A stretch of DNA of 64,000 nucleotides from Thiofilum sp. (GCF_016711335.1 NZ_JADJTF010000001.1:1674001-1738000), one strand, 5' to 3'; positions 25,416 to 34,576 are shown, numbered from the stretch's first letter. A program made the numbers and translations. The notes: generated from the sequence alone by a model not told the origin.

Positions 25416-27325
25416 TTCCAGAGTTAGGTCATTATGCTTTGTTGTTGGCGCTAGCCGTTGCTCTCATTCAGACCGTATTTCCCTTATGGGGCAGTGTGTC
25501 GGGTAATACTACGTGGATGAGTTTGGCTAAGTACTCAGCACGTACTCAATTTCTATTAGTGGCTTTAGCCTATGCCGGATTAACGCTGGCTTTTATTGCA
25601 CAAGATTATTCAGTGGCTTATGTGGCAGCCAGTTCACACGCTAGTGTGCCCTTGGAGTATCGGATTTCAGGGGTTTGGGGTGGGCATGAAGGTTCACTAT
25701 TGTTATGGGCGCTGATTTTAGCCTTATGGTCAGCCTTAGTCTCCGTCTTTAGTCGTGCCTTACCAGAGCGTGTCTTGGCGCAAGTATTGGGTGTGATGGG
25801 GTTTATTAGTGTTGGCTTTTTATTGTTTATTTTACTTACTTCCAATCCTTTTGAGCGTTTATTACCTGCACCCGAAGAGGGGCGTAATCTCAATCCCTTA
25901 TTACAAGATTTTGGTCTGATTATTCATCCCCCTTTGTTATATCTGGGTTATGTGGGTTTTTCGGTGAGTTTTGCGTTTGCGCTTACGGCGTTAATGGAAG
26001 GTCAAATGTCTGCGCACTGGTTGCGTTGGGTGCGCCCTTGGACTTTGATCGCTTGGGTGTTTTTAACGCTTGGCATTGCAGTAGGGAGTTGGTGGGCTTA
26101 TTACGAGTTGGGTTGGGGCGGTTGGTGGTTTTGGGATCCGGTAGAAAATGCTTCTTTGATGCCGTGGTTAATAGGGACGGCGTTAATTCACTCTCTAGCC
26201 GTGACGGAAAAACGTACCACCTTTCAAGCATGGACTTTATTACTCGCCATTGCTGCGTTCTCATTAAGTTTATTAGGGACATTTTTAGTACGCTCAGGGG
26301 TATTAACTTCGGTGCATGCGTTTGCTTCGGATCCAGAGCGTGGGTTATTTATTTTAATCTTTTTAGTATTGGTAGTGGGTTTATCTTTGACGCTCTATGC
26401 CTTGCGAGCGCAGCAATTTACCCAAGCTCAGACCTTTCATTGGCTCTCCAGAGAAACGGGCTTATTACTCAATAATCTAGTCTTGGTAGTCATGACCGCT
26501 ACGGTGCTACTCGGTACTTTGTATCCTTTAGTATTGGATGCCTTAGGGGCAGGTAAGATTTCAGTAGGGCCGCCTTATTTCAATAGTGTCATGTTGCCCT
26601 TAGGCGGGCTATTGGCGCTTCTCATGGCATTGGGGGTATTCGTGCGCTGGCGCTCAGATGAGATGCAACGTTTGAAGCGTGCATGGTTAACGGTTTTAGG
26701 TCTAGCTCTCACATTGGCTGCGGTATTGCCGTATTGGGTGACGGGCGAGTTTTCCATTATGACAGTGTTAGGGCTATTCGTGGCTTTTAGCGTGTTAGTA
26801 GGAGCACTCAATTGGTTAATCAGACAGGCGCGTAATCTGAGTATTGTGGGAGGGGCGCTAGCACACATCGGTATGGGTATAGCGATGATTGGCATTACTC
26901 TGACCTCGCTGTATAGCACGGGCAAGGATATACGTTTAGCACCTCAACAGCGTTATGAATTAGCGGGCTATGAATTTGAATTTAAAGGGGTGAAAGAAGT
27001 GCGCACTCCACAGTACTTAGCCTATGAAGGGCAAGTTACTGTTTATCAAGAGGGGCAAGTCATTACTGAGCTATATCCGCAAAAGCGTACCTATCCAGTG
27101 CAAACTATGCCCATGACCGAGGCCGGTATAGAGGCTGGCTTATTACGTGATTTGTTTGTTGCCTTAGGCGAGCCACTGGATCAAAACGCTTGGAGTCTGC
27201 GTATTTATCATAAGCCTTTTATTCGCTGGATTTGGTTGGGGGCGCTCTTAATGGCGTTGGGTGGATTAGTGGCAATGCTAGATCGACGCTATCGCCTAGC
27301 CGTAAAGCAGGATAATCCGGTATGA
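25412..27325 (+). CDS. ccmF: cytochrome c haem lyase subunit CcmF
   Basis: A 637-residue protein with about 14-15 membrane helices and the WWD motif (GWGGWWFWDPVENASLMPWL) near residue 235. ISGVWGGHEGSLLLW and the haem-ligand histidines in LIIHPPLLYLGYVG are also family hallmarks. It joins haem from CcmE to apocytochromes in the periplasm together with CcmH and CcmI. Length is normal (about 640-660). It overlaps both neighbours by 4 bp. Confidence 0.96.
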   Translation: MIPELGHYALLLALAVALIQTVFPLWGSVSGNTTWMSLAKYSARTQFLLVALAYAGLTLAFIAQDYSVAYVAASSHASVPLEYRISGVWGGHEGSLLLWALILALWSALVSVFSRALPERVLAQVLGVMGFISVGFLLFILLTSNPFERLLPAPEEGRNLNPLLQDFGLIIHPPLLYLGYVGFSVSFAFALTALMEGQMSAHWLRWVRPWTLIAWVFLTLGIAVGSWWAYYELGWGGWWFWDPVENASLMPWLIGTALIHSLAVTEKRTTFQAWTLLLAIAAFSLSLLGTFLVRSGVLTSVHAFASDPERGLFILIFLVLVVGLSLTLYALRAQQFTQAQTFHWLSRETGLLLNNLVLVVMTATVLLGTLYPLVLDALGAGKISVGPPYFNSVMLPLGGLLALLMALGVFVRWRSDEMQRLKRAWLTVLGLALTLAAVLPYWVTGEFSIMTVLGLFVAFSVLVGALNWLIRQARNLSIVGGALAHIGMGIAMIGITLTSLYSTGKDIRLAPQQRYELAGYEFEFKGVKEVRTPQYLAYEGQVTVYQEGQVITELYPQKRTYPVQTMPMTEAGIEAGLLRDLFVALGEPLDQNAWSLRIYHKPFIRWIWLGALLMALGGLVAMLDRRYRLAVKQDNPV

Positions 27326-27846
27326 AATACCTAGTTCCCCTAAGCGCCTTTGTAGTTTTGGTCGTGTTATTAGCGTTTGGTTTAGGGAATAATCCACGTC
27401 TTGTTCCTTCCCCTTTGCTCCATAAACCCGCTCCAGCATTTATCGCGCCGCTATTGCTGGAGCAGGGTAAAGTCAGCTCGGAGCAAATGTTGGGAAAGGT
27501 CTGGGTATTAAATGTATGGGCTTCATGGTGTGCAGGGTGTTTAGATGAGCATGCAGTCTTGACGCAGTGGGTTACAGAACAACAACTTCCCACCCTAGGC
27601 TTAAATTACAAAGATACGCATGCTAAAGCCGAGGCTTGGCTCAAGCAATGGGGTAATCCGTATAGTGTGGTAGCTCTTGATCCCAAAGGCGATATTGGTT
27701 TGGAGTGGGGTGTGTATGGTGTGCCGGAAACCTTCATTATTGATCAAAAAGGGATTATTCGTTACAAACATATTGGTAGCTTGACCGAGGCTGTAGTCCG
27801 GGAGCAATTGAACCCCTTAATCCAACAATTGCGAGGTCAACCATGA
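27322..27846 (+). CDS. ccmG: thiol:disulfide reductase CcmG/DsbE
   Basis: A 174-residue membrane-anchored thioredoxin fold with one N-terminal helix (about 4-22) and the redox motif WASWCAGC (C70, C73). GVYGVPETFIID carries the cis-proline loop. It reduces the CxxCH cysteines of apocytochromes before haem attachment. WCAGC differs from the more usual WCPTC. It overlaps ccmF and ccmH. Confidence 0.94.
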   Translation: MKYLVPLSAFVVLVVLLAFGLGNNPRLVPSPLLHKPAPAFIAPLLLEQGKVSSEQMLGKVWVLNVWASWCAGCLDEHAVLTQWVTEQQLPTLGLNYKDTHAKAEAWLKQWGNPYSVVALDPKGDIGLEWGVYGVPETFIIDQKGIIRYKHIGSLTEAVVREQLNPLIQQLRGQP

Positions 27847-28238
27847 AGCAATGGTTAGTGGGTTTAGTTTGGGTTTGGTGTTTGGGATGGAGTGCTCAAA
27901 GTTTTGCTTTAGAAGTCTACCCCTTCCAAAATGCTGAGCAGGAAGCGCTTTATCAAGAGCTGATTCATGAGTTGCGCTGTGTCGTGTGTCAAAACCAAAG
28001 CCTAGCCGAATCCAATGCACCCTTAGCCGTTGATTTGCGTCAACGTATTCACGAAAAGATTATGCTTGGGCAAAGCCGTGAGCAAATTATGACTTTTATG
28101 GTAGAGCGCTATGGTGAGTTTGTGCTGTATCAGCCCCCGCTAAAATGGAGTACAGGCTTATTGTGGTTAGCACCCTTAGTCTTTTTAGGTTTAGGTTTGC
28201 TGATGCTAGGGCGCTTGATACGGGGTAAGAGGGAATAG
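27843..28238 (+). CDS. ccmH: cytochrome c biogenesis protein CcmH
   Basis: A 131-residue protein with a signal peptide (about 1-22), the LRCVVCQNQSLAES motif (C46, C49) and a C-terminal membrane helix (about 106-126). CcmH takes part in thiol-disulfide exchange with apocytochrome c and CcmG in the lyase complex. This is the short form; the TPR part is the separate next gene. Confidence 0.94.
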   Translation: MKQWLVGLVWVWCLGWSAQSFALEVYPFQNAEQEALYQELIHELRCVVCQNQSLAESNAPLAVDLRQRIHEKIMLGQSREQIMTFMVERYGEFVLYQPPLKWSTGLLWLAPLVFLGLGLLMLGRLIRGKRE

Positions 28239-28241
28239 GCT

Positions 28242-29312
28242 ATGTTGTGGTTATTAATGTTGGTTTTATTGCTCCTCACTTGTCTGTTAGTGCTGTGGCC
28301 GTTATTACAATCCACCCAACGCTCCTATGGTTTAGTGGCGAGTATAGTGACCTTAATTATTGCGGTGAGTACTCTAGGCTATGCCGCCCTAGGTAATCCA
28401 GAGGCATTAGGGTTTAGAGAAAAGATGGCAGAGCAACATCGCACCGCGCCCGATCAGGGAAATAGCTCTGCTGATCTCACCGTGATGCTGCAAAGTTTAG
28501 AGCAGAAACTTAAAACTAATCCCGATGATCTAGACGGTTGGCTCATGCTAGGGCGTTCTTATCGTAATTTGCAACGCTATCCAGAGGCAGAAGCGGTCTT
28601 AATGCGCGTCATCGCTCAGCGCCCACAAGATTTAGAAGCGTTGTTGATTTTAGTGGATGTTAAATTAATGAACCCGCTAGCTAATAAAGCTGCTGAAACG
28701 GAGCCACTGATTCGCCAAGCCTTACAACTCGCTCCTCAAGATACCACTGCTCTGTGGTTAGCAGGTATGGTAGCCATGCGCTTAAATCAACCGCAACAAG
28801 CCCAAAACTATTGGAGTACTTTGTTGCCGTTACTCAAGGATGAGCCTCAGTTACAAGCTGAAGTCCAAGGGCTATTGGAGCGTTTAAATCAACCCCAAAC
28901 TAAAACGCTAGCGAGTGCCGCAAAACCTAATAGCGCCGCTGCACCCGCTCAGTTAGTTGATCCCAACAGTATTCAAGTGACGGTGCGTTTAAGCGCTGAG
29001 CTAGCAGCCAAAGCAGCACCCACGGATACCGTGTTTATTTATGCCAGAGCACAAGATTCTAATGCACCCCCTATGCCGGTAGCAGTACACCGTGTAACAG
29101 TGCAGGCTTTGCCCATTACAGTGGTATTGAACGATAGTATGGCAATGACGCCCGCAGCAGTGTTGTCGCAATTTCAGCATTTTAAGGTCGGGGCGCGGAT
29201 TAGTAGTACAGGTAAAGTATCTGCTAATGAAAAGGATTGGATGATTGAGCAGCAGGGTGTGAGTTTGGGTGCAGTTATTACTCTGGTTGTCCATGACAAT
29301 CAGCAAAAATAA
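28242..29312 (+). CDS. ccmI: TPR protein CcmI
   Basis: A 356-residue protein with two N-terminal membrane helices (about 2-21 and 31-50) followed by TPR helices (about 90-210, e.g. WLMLGRSYRNLQRYPEAEAV). The C-terminal beta-rich domain (about 240-350, VTVRLSAELAAKAAPTDTVF) is typical of CcmI/CycH. It binds apocytochrome C-termini and delivers them to CcmFH. It is the last ccm gene. The 194 bp that follow hold no clear terminator. Confidence 0.92.
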   Translation: MLWLLMLVLLLLTCLLVLWPLLQSTQRSYGLVASIVTLIIAVSTLGYAALGNPEALGFREKMAEQHRTAPDQGNSSADLTVMLQSLEQKLKTNPDDLDGWLMLGRSYRNLQRYPEAEAVLMRVIAQRPQDLEALLILVDVKLMNPLANKAAETEPLIRQALQLAPQDTTALWLAGMVAMRLNQPQQAQNYWSTLLPLLKDEPQLQAEVQGLLERLNQPQTKTLASAAKPNSAAAPAQLVDPNSIQVTVRLSAELAAKAAPTDTVFIYARAQDSNAPPMPVAVHRVTVQALPITVVLNDSMAMTPAAVLSQFQHFKVGARISSTGKVSANEKDWMIEQQGVSLGAVITLVVHDNQQK

Positions 29313-29506
29313 CCCCATAAATTGTATCCAAAAGAGATAGCCTGTCCTAAAAACATTTCTCTTATAGACAGATTGTATTAGTATCGAAGTGGCTTATTCG
29401 TTAAATCAATGGTTTAGATAATTAATAATTCTTGGTTTCAAACTGATGATTTCAAAGCCAATATAACGAACAAGCTTTTGCATTTTAGGAGTTAGGAGGA
29501 GCTACT

Positions 29507-30130
29507 ATGAGGCAAACAGCCTTATCTATTTTACTCGCTATGACCTGCCTAGGTTTTGGCGCTAGTGTATCTGCTGAATCAAATACTAAACCTGCCGCAG
29601 CGGCCGATCTCACTAATCGAGCAGCATTATTAAGTTTCACTTGTGCAGGGTGTCATGGGATGGATGGGGCGAGTGTGGGTCCCGCTTCTCCTACTATTGC
29701 AGGGTTATCACCTGATACTTTCACCGAGGCTATGCAGCAATTCAAAAAAGGTGAGCGTCCTTCTACTATTATGGGGCGTATTGCTAAGGGCTATAGCGAT
29801 GAAGAAATTGAGCTAATGGCTGAATACTTTTCCAAACAAACCTTTGTGCCTGCTAAGCAAGAAGCGAATACTGAGCTAGTGAATAAGGGTAAGGAATTAC
29901 ACGAAAATTATTGTGCCAAATGTCACGAGGACGGAGGTACTAAGGACATAGATGGTTCTAGTATTCTGGCGGGGCAGTGGAAACCTTATTTGGAAATGAC
30001 CTTGGCTGATTTTTATAGTAAAGAGCGTGAAGCGGGTAAGAAAATGGCTGCCAAGCTAGAAGACTTGCAGAAAGATCACGGCGATGATGGGGTCAAAGCC
30101 CTCATTGAATACTACAGCAGTCAGCAATAA
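29507..30130 (+). CDS. fccA: dihaem cytochrome subunit of flavocytochrome c (FccA)
   Basis: A 207-residue periplasmic protein: a signal peptide (about 1-23, ending SVSA) and two c-type haem sites, CAGCH at 46-50 and CAKCH at 136-140, in a cytochrome c4/FccA-like two-domain layout. It accepts electrons from FccB when sulfide is oxidised and passes them to a soluble cytochrome. GGAGGAGC lies 5-12 bp before the ATG. It is followed by fccB 13 bp downstream. The gene depends on the Ccm machinery encoded immediately upstream. Confidence 0.9.
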   Translation: MRQTALSILLAMTCLGFGASVSAESNTKPAAAADLTNRAALLSFTCAGCHGMDGASVGPASPTIAGLSPDTFTEAMQQFKKGERPSTIMGRIAKGYSDEEIELMAEYFSKQTFVPAKQEANTELVNKGKELHENYCAKCHEDGGTKDIDGSSILAGQWKPYLEMTLADFYSKEREAGKKMAAKLEDLQKDHGDDGVKALIEYYSSQQ

Positions 30131-30143
30131 TGAGGGGATAGGC

Positions 30144-31448
30144 ATGACAACGTTATCACGCAGAGGATTTATCAAAGCGGCGGCTAGTGCAACAGCAGTC
30201 GGTTTTATGGGTATGCCTTATGTATCATTCGGGGCAGGTTCTAAAGTCGTTATCGTCGGTGGCGGTACAGGTGGTGCGACCGCAGCTAAGTATCTGCGCA
30301 AATTAGATCCCAGCCTTGATGTAACTTTGATTGAGCGCAACGAGCATTACTATACCTGTTATATGAGTAATGAGGTGATTGGTGGCGAGCGCAATATTGA
30401 GTCCATTAAGTTTAGCTACGATGGCTTACGCAAACACGGTATCAATGTCGTCATTGACGAAGTAACTGCTATTGATGCAGCAGCTAAAAAAGTGACTACT
30501 AAGGGTGGTGAGTTTAGTTACGACAAATTAGTCGTTTCTCCGGGCACGGATATGAACTGGAACGGTATTGAAGGTTATACCGAAGAGGTGTCCAAAGATA
30601 TTCCCCATGCTTGGAAAGCGGGTGAGCAAACCACGATTTTACGTAGCCAATTAGAAGCGATGCCAGATGGTGGCTTGGTGGTGATTTCAGCGCCTGCTAA
30701 TCCTTTCCGCTGCCCACCAGGGCCTTATGAGCGGGCTAGTTTAATTGCTGGCTATTTGCAACAGCATAAACCCAAATCTAAAGTCTTAATTCTCGATGCT
30801 AAAGATAAGTTTTCTAAGCAAGGCTTATTTATGGGCGGCTGGAAGCAGCTTTATGGTTATGGTACGGATAAAGCGCTGATTGAGTGGAAGGGTAAAGAGG
30901 ATGAGGCGGGTGTAGTCAAGGTTGATCCTGCTACTAAGACCGTTACCACGGCTTTTGGTGATACCTTTAAAGCCGATGTACTCAATATTATCCCACCGCA
31001 AAAAGCAGGTACGATTGCCATTACCGCAGGTTTAACCAATGACTCTGGCTGGTGTCCAGTCGATCCTAAAACCTTTGAATCCACTATCCATAAAGATGTG
31101 TATGTGATTGGTGATGCGAGTATTGCGACTAGCATGCCGAAATCTGGCTATGCTGCTAACTCTCAAGCTAAAGTCTGTGCGATGGCGATTGTGACCTCTC
31201 TGCAAGGTAAGGAAATGGTTGAGCCTACTTATGTCAATACTTGTTACAGTGTTGTGGGCAAAGACTACGGTATTTCCGTCGCTGCCGTTTATACCTTAGG
31301 TAAAAATGACAAGGGCGAAGCTAGCATTGTTGAGGTTAAAGATGCCGGAGGTGTAAGCCCAGCCGAGGCGAATGCTGAGCACCGTAAGCGCGAAGTAGCC
31401 TTTGCGCATAGTTGGTTTGCTAATATTACCCATGACATTTTTGGTTAG
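30144..31448 (+). CDS. fccB: flavocytochrome c sulfide dehydrogenase FAD subunit (FccB)
   Basis: A 434-residue flavoprotein with a Tat signal (SRRGFIKAAASATAVG) and the FAD-binding VVIVGGGTGGATAAKYLRK. EHYYTCYMSNEVIGG at about 67-81 provides C72, equivalent to the cysteine that holds FAD covalently in Allochromatium FccB. The redox-active cysteines are in NPFRCPPGP and VNTCYSVVG. It oxidises sulfide to sulfur or polysulfide in the periplasm. I chose the ATG at 30144, directly before the Tat motif with GGGGATAGGC upstream; a longer frame from 30084 overlaps fccA and is unlikely. Confidence 0.94.
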   Translation: MTTLSRRGFIKAAASATAVGFMGMPYVSFGAGSKVVIVGGGTGGATAAKYLRKLDPSLDVTLIERNEHYYTCYMSNEVIGGERNIESIKFSYDGLRKHGINVVIDEVTAIDAAAKKVTTKGGEFSYDKLVVSPGTDMNWNGIEGYTEEVSKDIPHAWKAGEQTTILRSQLEAMPDGGLVVISAPANPFRCPPGPYERASLIAGYLQQHKPKSKVLILDAKDKFSKQGLFMGGWKQLYGYGTDKALIEWKGKEDEAGVVKVDPATKTVTTAFGDTFKADVLNIIPPQKAGTIAITAGLTNDSGWCPVDPKTFESTIHKDVYVIGDASIATSMPKSGYAANSQAKVCAMAIVTSLQGKEMVEPTYVNTCYSVVGKDYGISVAAVYTLGKNDKGEASIVEVKDAGGVSPAEANAEHRKREVAFAHSWFANITHDIFG

Positions 31449-31465
31449 TGATTAGTAATGGAAGC

Positions 31466-31494
31466 AGGTAGGTAGGCGCTGTGCTTACCTACTG
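31466..31494 (+). other. stem-loop between fccB and the NapC-like gene
   Basis: AGGTA...TACCT arms (GTAGGTA at 31468-31474 and TACCTAC at 31486-31492) form a 7-bp stem in the 72-bp gap. It lacks a T-run, so it may adjust mRNA stability between the flavocytochrome genes and the tetrahaem gene without ending transcription. Confidence 0.4.
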
Positions 31495-31520
31495 GTGTTA
31501 AGTACAAGGAGTTAGACTTT

Positions 31521-32075
31521 ATGTCTGATCAACCCCTTAAAAAGAAACGTCGTTGGTTGCCTATTACCCTAATCTTTGCGGGTGGGATTCTAGCGGCGGG
31601 GCTGGTAAATAGTGCTCTCGATTACACGAACCGTACTGAGTTCTGTGTGTCCTGCCATACCATGCAAACCAATTTTAAAGAGCTACAGGAAACCGTACAT
31701 TGGTCGAGTGCTTCAGGTGTGCATGCGGGTTGTGCGGATTGTCATGTGCCCAAAGCCTTTTTCCCCAAGATGAAAGCTAAGATTTTAGCGGCTAAAGATG
31801 TGTATCACGAGATCGTGGGTACTATCGACACGCCGGAAAAATACGAAGCGCGGCGTTGGCAAATGGCGAATGCAGTGTGGGATAAAATGCGTGCGAGCGA
31901 TTCGCGTGAGTGTCGTTCTTGTCATTCAGTGGATCACATGGACTTTGAAGAGCAAGACAAAAGCGCTGCAAAAAAACATTCACAAATGGTTGAGCGTGGT
32001 CAAACCTGTATTGATTGCCATCAAGGCATTGCTCACAAAGAACCTGACGAGCCTAAAGACGCCAAAACCAATTAA
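31521..32075 (+). CDS. NapC/NirT-type tetrahaem cytochrome c
   Basis: A 184-residue protein with one N-terminal membrane anchor (about 13-33) and four CxxCH haem sites at residues 42-46, 71-75, 131-135 and 163-167. The family (NapC, NirT, NrfH, CymA) takes electrons from quinol and hands them to periplasmic partners. No nap, nir or nrf reductase gene is next to it; it follows fccAB with AAGGAG before its ATG. It may link sulfide-derived electrons to the quinone pool, or feed an unlinked reductase. Direction of electron flow cannot be told from sequence. Confidence 0.88.
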   Translation: MSDQPLKKKRRWLPITLIFAGGILAAGLVNSALDYTNRTEFCVSCHTMQTNFKELQETVHWSSASGVHAGCADCHVPKAFFPKMKAKILAAKDVYHEIVGTIDTPEKYEARRWQMANAVWDKMRASDSRECRSCHSVDHMDFEEQDKSAAKKHSQMVERGQTCIDCHQGIAHKEPDEPKDAKTN

Positions 32076-32116
32076 TCGTACTAAATCATACTGAATCTTC
32101 ACCCGTTTTAGGCGAG

Positions 32117-32821
32117 CTAAGGGCTAAAGCGGGTCAGTTCCATCGTAATTTTGCCTCCCTTAAATACCTCGGCATCGAGGGGTTCACTACGTTCTAGCTT
32201 CACCAGCCCTATATTAGGCGCATACCATTCACGATTCGTAATGGCTAAATCGACATAGCCCTTGCGTGCATCCGCATACACATAGAGCTGTGCTTGCCCC
32301 TCCACCAGCCAGCAGTTTTCAAATGTACCAGCCGGTGTAGTAATAGTTTCATTCAGACTGAGCAAAGTATAAGCCATATTAAATTGGTAGCCCTGACTAG
32401 ACGGCGGCTCAGGATTAGGTGCGATACGATGCAGGGTATAAGGCACTGATAAGGCTGACCACGTAAATCCTACGGTGGCGTGAGCAGGATGAGGCAGGAC
32501 TAATGGTGGGGCGGTGTCCCAGTGCGGTTTAGTCTGTACGAGCATACGTTTGCCATAGCGTTTTATACCTTGCTCATCAGCCTGTAAGTAGTAATCCGTA
32601 CCTTCGCTAGTACGTCGCACTGAGTAGGCGTGGTCTTTAAGCGTTTGGGGGGAAGCAACTTCAATACTTAAAGAGCGTGTTTGCTGCTCGTTAATCAGAT
32701 CAGTCGTAACCTCATAGTCCCATTGATAGCCTTCTACTAAAGGAAAGTAGCGTGTGCTGTCATCGGGTGGCTGAGAACAAGCACTTAAGATCAGTACTAA
32801 CAATATAATGAAGTACTTCAT
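32117..32821 (-). CDS. lipoprotein, last gene of ExbB-like operon
   Basis: A 234-residue protein with a lipoprotein signal (MKYFIILLVLILSACSQ) and a mature beta-rich domain starting YFPLVEGYQWDYEV. No family is recognised. I chose the ATG at 32821 because it places the lipobox correctly and touches the stop of the preceding gene; an ATG-like start 13 codons earlier would bury the signal. It is the fourth gene of the 32.1-34.6 kb operon, so its product probably sits in the envelope with the channel proteins. Confidence 0.7.
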   Translation of the reverse strand: MKYFIILLVLILSACSQPPDDSTRYFPLVEGYQWDYEVTTDLINEQQTRSLSIEVASPQTLKDHAYSVRRTSEGTDYYLQADEQGIKRYGKRMLVQTKPHWDTAPPLVLPHPAHATVGFTWSALSVPYTLHRIAPNPEPPSSQGYQFNMAYTLLSLNETITTPAGTFENCWLVEGQAQLYVYADARKGYVDLAITNREWYAPNIGLVKLERSEPLDAEVFKGGKITMELTRFSP

Positions 32822-32822
32822 C

Positions 32823-33341
32823 TTATTTCTCAGGTAAAGAAGGGTCAGGCAGTTTTTCAAACTTCAGCTCCAGTTGTTCCTCGCCAATCCCGTCTAAGTT
32901 TTGTGGAGGCTTATTCCCTTTTTGTGAGCCTTTACTTAAGCCTCCCATTTGTAAATTACCCTCGCGCATATTTTTTAGTGCATCCTCTAAGGCGGAGTGC
33001 GCTTGCTTACCATACGGAATTAAATAAGCGCGTGGCTCACTAACAGGAAAACTACCTTTTAAGGTTGAAGCCCAAATAAAAATTTTGCCCTTAGTTCCTG
33101 CCTCCACATCCGGTTCATCAATCACCGAGGCATGGAGTAAAAACTTGTCAGGTAAAGTGGTGTGACTTGGCCAGCCTTGGGTTTGTTGCCATGCCTGATA
33201 AGCTAGCAAATAACAGCCTGTGGTGAGGAGTACTAAGCCTAGTTTGAGCCACGTTTTAAACGGTGCATAGATTAAGGCTAGACTGACTAATGCCAGTAGC
33301 AAAACATAGGCGAATACTTGGAGCAGTAAAGCTTCGGTCAT
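32823..33341 (-). CDS. two-helix membrane protein in ExbB-like operon
   Basis: A 172-residue protein with two N-terminal hydrophobic helices (about 5-26 and 31-49) and a periplasmic C-terminal part, with a Gly/Lys/Gln-rich low-complexity segment (MGGLSKGSQKGNKPPQ) near residue 132. No family recognised. Its start overlaps the preceding gene by 4 bp and its stop is 1 bp from the following start, so it is a fixed member of the operon. Confidence 0.65.
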   Translation of the reverse strand: MTEALLLQVFAYVLLLALVSLALIYAPFKTWLKLGLVLLTTGCYLLAYQAWQQTQGWPSHTTLPDKFLLHASVIDEPDVEAGTKGKIFIWASTLKGSFPVSEPRAYLIPYGKQAHSALEDALKNMREGNLQMGGLSKGSQKGNKPPQNLDGIGEEQLELKFEKLPDPSLPEK

Positions 33342-33952
33342 AATTTGCCGCCTTTGACAAGTGAGCGTTGCAAAGTATTAACCTCGCTTACTTTGCCATT
33401 AGGTAAAATAGTAAAACGCACGGCGGTTTTCTCCTCACCTTCACGGCGCAGAGTAGTGGTCGCGTAATGCAGTACTTTAAGTTTGGGATTGACTTCAGCG
33501 AGATATACCGTAACCGGAACTTCGCGCCCGTTAGTGCTGCGGTAGTAGTGGATATTAACGGTAAATTCCCCCGCTGGACGCCCGCGTATAGTGACGATTT
33601 CTTGATTGAGGGGGTTAATGACCTCACGCCCATCGATGAGCTGCATATCATTAGCAAGTCCTCGATCATCCCGATCTAAGTGCATTAAACCGTCTTGAGT
33701 ATGTTTAAACCAGACGGTTTTATTTCCGGGTCCTTCTACCCACGTATCAATATCATTCGGGTCATTATCCGGCCAACTAGCAGTAATCATGAACTCAGCT
33801 TTTGGGTCAATAATGCCGCTTTTGGCAGGCGGGTTGAGCAATAAAAGGGCAATTAATAGTAAAAAGGTAAATGTCAATAAGCCATTAAACAGCAGGTCAG
33901 TGAAGGGATCAATGCTGAAGTCACTGGCTTTTTTGCCACTAAAAATCGCCAT
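33338..33952 (-). CDS. ExbD/TolR-like single-pass protein with extended periplasmic domain
   Basis: A 204-residue protein with a cytoplasmic start, FSIDPFTDLLFNGL leading into one membrane helix (about 20-40), then a periplasmic beta-rich domain with DPNDIDTWVEGPGNKTVWF. The aspartate just before the membrane segment and the location after an ExbB-like gene suggest a proton-channel partner, as for ExbD/TolR/MotB. The periplasmic domain is not an ordinary ExbD domain. Function unknown. Confidence 0.6.
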   Translation of the reverse strand: MAIFSGKKASDFSIDPFTDLLFNGLLTFTFLLLIALLLLNPPAKSGIIDPKAEFMITASWPDNDPNDIDTWVEGPGNKTVWFKHTQDGLMHLDRDDRGLANDMQLIDGREVINPLNQEIVTIRGRPAGEFTVNIHYYRSTNGREVPVTVYLAEVNPKLKVLHYATTTLRREGEEKTAVRFTILPNGKVSEVNTLQRSLVKGGKL

Positions 33953-34576
33953 TTAGTGACTGCCGGAGGTTTTGGGAAGTTGCAAAATGTGCATCAATAA
34001 GGCATCAGCATAGCGATCTAGCGCTAGATATTGAATGCCTAGAATCAGACTCCCAATTAAGCCAAAAATCGTAGTATTCAATGCTATGCCCATCCCCTTA
34101 GTCATTTGCTGCATGAGAGTTTGCAATTGGTTAATGTCGAGTGATTGCAGACCATCGAGGGAGGTCAGCATCATCACAAAGCCTATGACCGTGCCGAGTA
34201 ATCCTAATTTAATTAGCATTCCATTGATAAACCAGCCTGTTTGATGCGCACCACGTAGATATTCGGCTAACTGTTCGGTGAGTAGGGTTTCATTAGTACT
34301 GGGATCTGAACGCGCTTGTAAATATGTATGCAAGGGGATGGCGCGGTTGAGAGTTTGTAAAGCTTGTTGCTGTCGCGCTAGAAAATAGGCACGGTAACCG
34401 CCGTGGAGTAATCCCGCCAGCCCTAAGAGTAGAATTACAATACTAATACGCGTAGTGTCGGTCGTGATCATAGGCTGGAGTACGTGTAAATCCCAACTGA
34501 TATAGACCCCCAAACCCACTAATCCCATAAACCAGAGCCAATACAGCACACTGAGATAGGGGGTGGATAGGTTCAT
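33953..34576 (-). CDS. MotA/TolQ/ExbB-family proton channel protein
   Basis: A 207-residue membrane protein with about four helices. The family signature lies in the last two (MLIKLGLLGTVIGFVMML and GMGIALNTTIFGLIGSLILG, about residues 119-185). ExbB/TolQ/MotA proteins form pentameric channels that use the proton gradient to move a partner anchored in the inner membrane. It is the first gene of a four-gene operon whose other members are unrecognised envelope proteins, and no TonB, TolA or flagellar gene is near. Confidence 0.82.
   Translation of the reverse strand: MNLSTPYLSVLYWLWFMGLVGLGVYISWDLHVLQPMITTDTTRISIVILLLGLAGLLHGGYRAYFLARQQQALQTLNRAIPLHTYLQARSDPSTNETLLTEQLAEYLRGAHQTGWFINGMLIKLGLLGTVIGFVMMLTSLDGLQSLDINQLQTLMQQMTKGMGIALNTTIFGLIGSLILGIQYLALDRYADALLMHILQLPKTSGSH

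Noticed and set aside
25618..26925. Several ORFs inside ccmF on both strands
   Set aside because: They are shadows of the ccmF frame, which carries WWD and haem-ligand motifs.
30084..30143. Longer fccB start
   Set aside because: It would overlap fccA and bury the Tat motif; the ATG at 30144 has the motif at residues 5-11.
32102..32137. CCCGTTTTAG/CTAAAGCGGG imperfect repeat as a terminator of the tetrahaem gene
   Set aside because: It has a mismatch, a long loop and overlaps the coding end of the convergent lipoprotein, so it was not listed.
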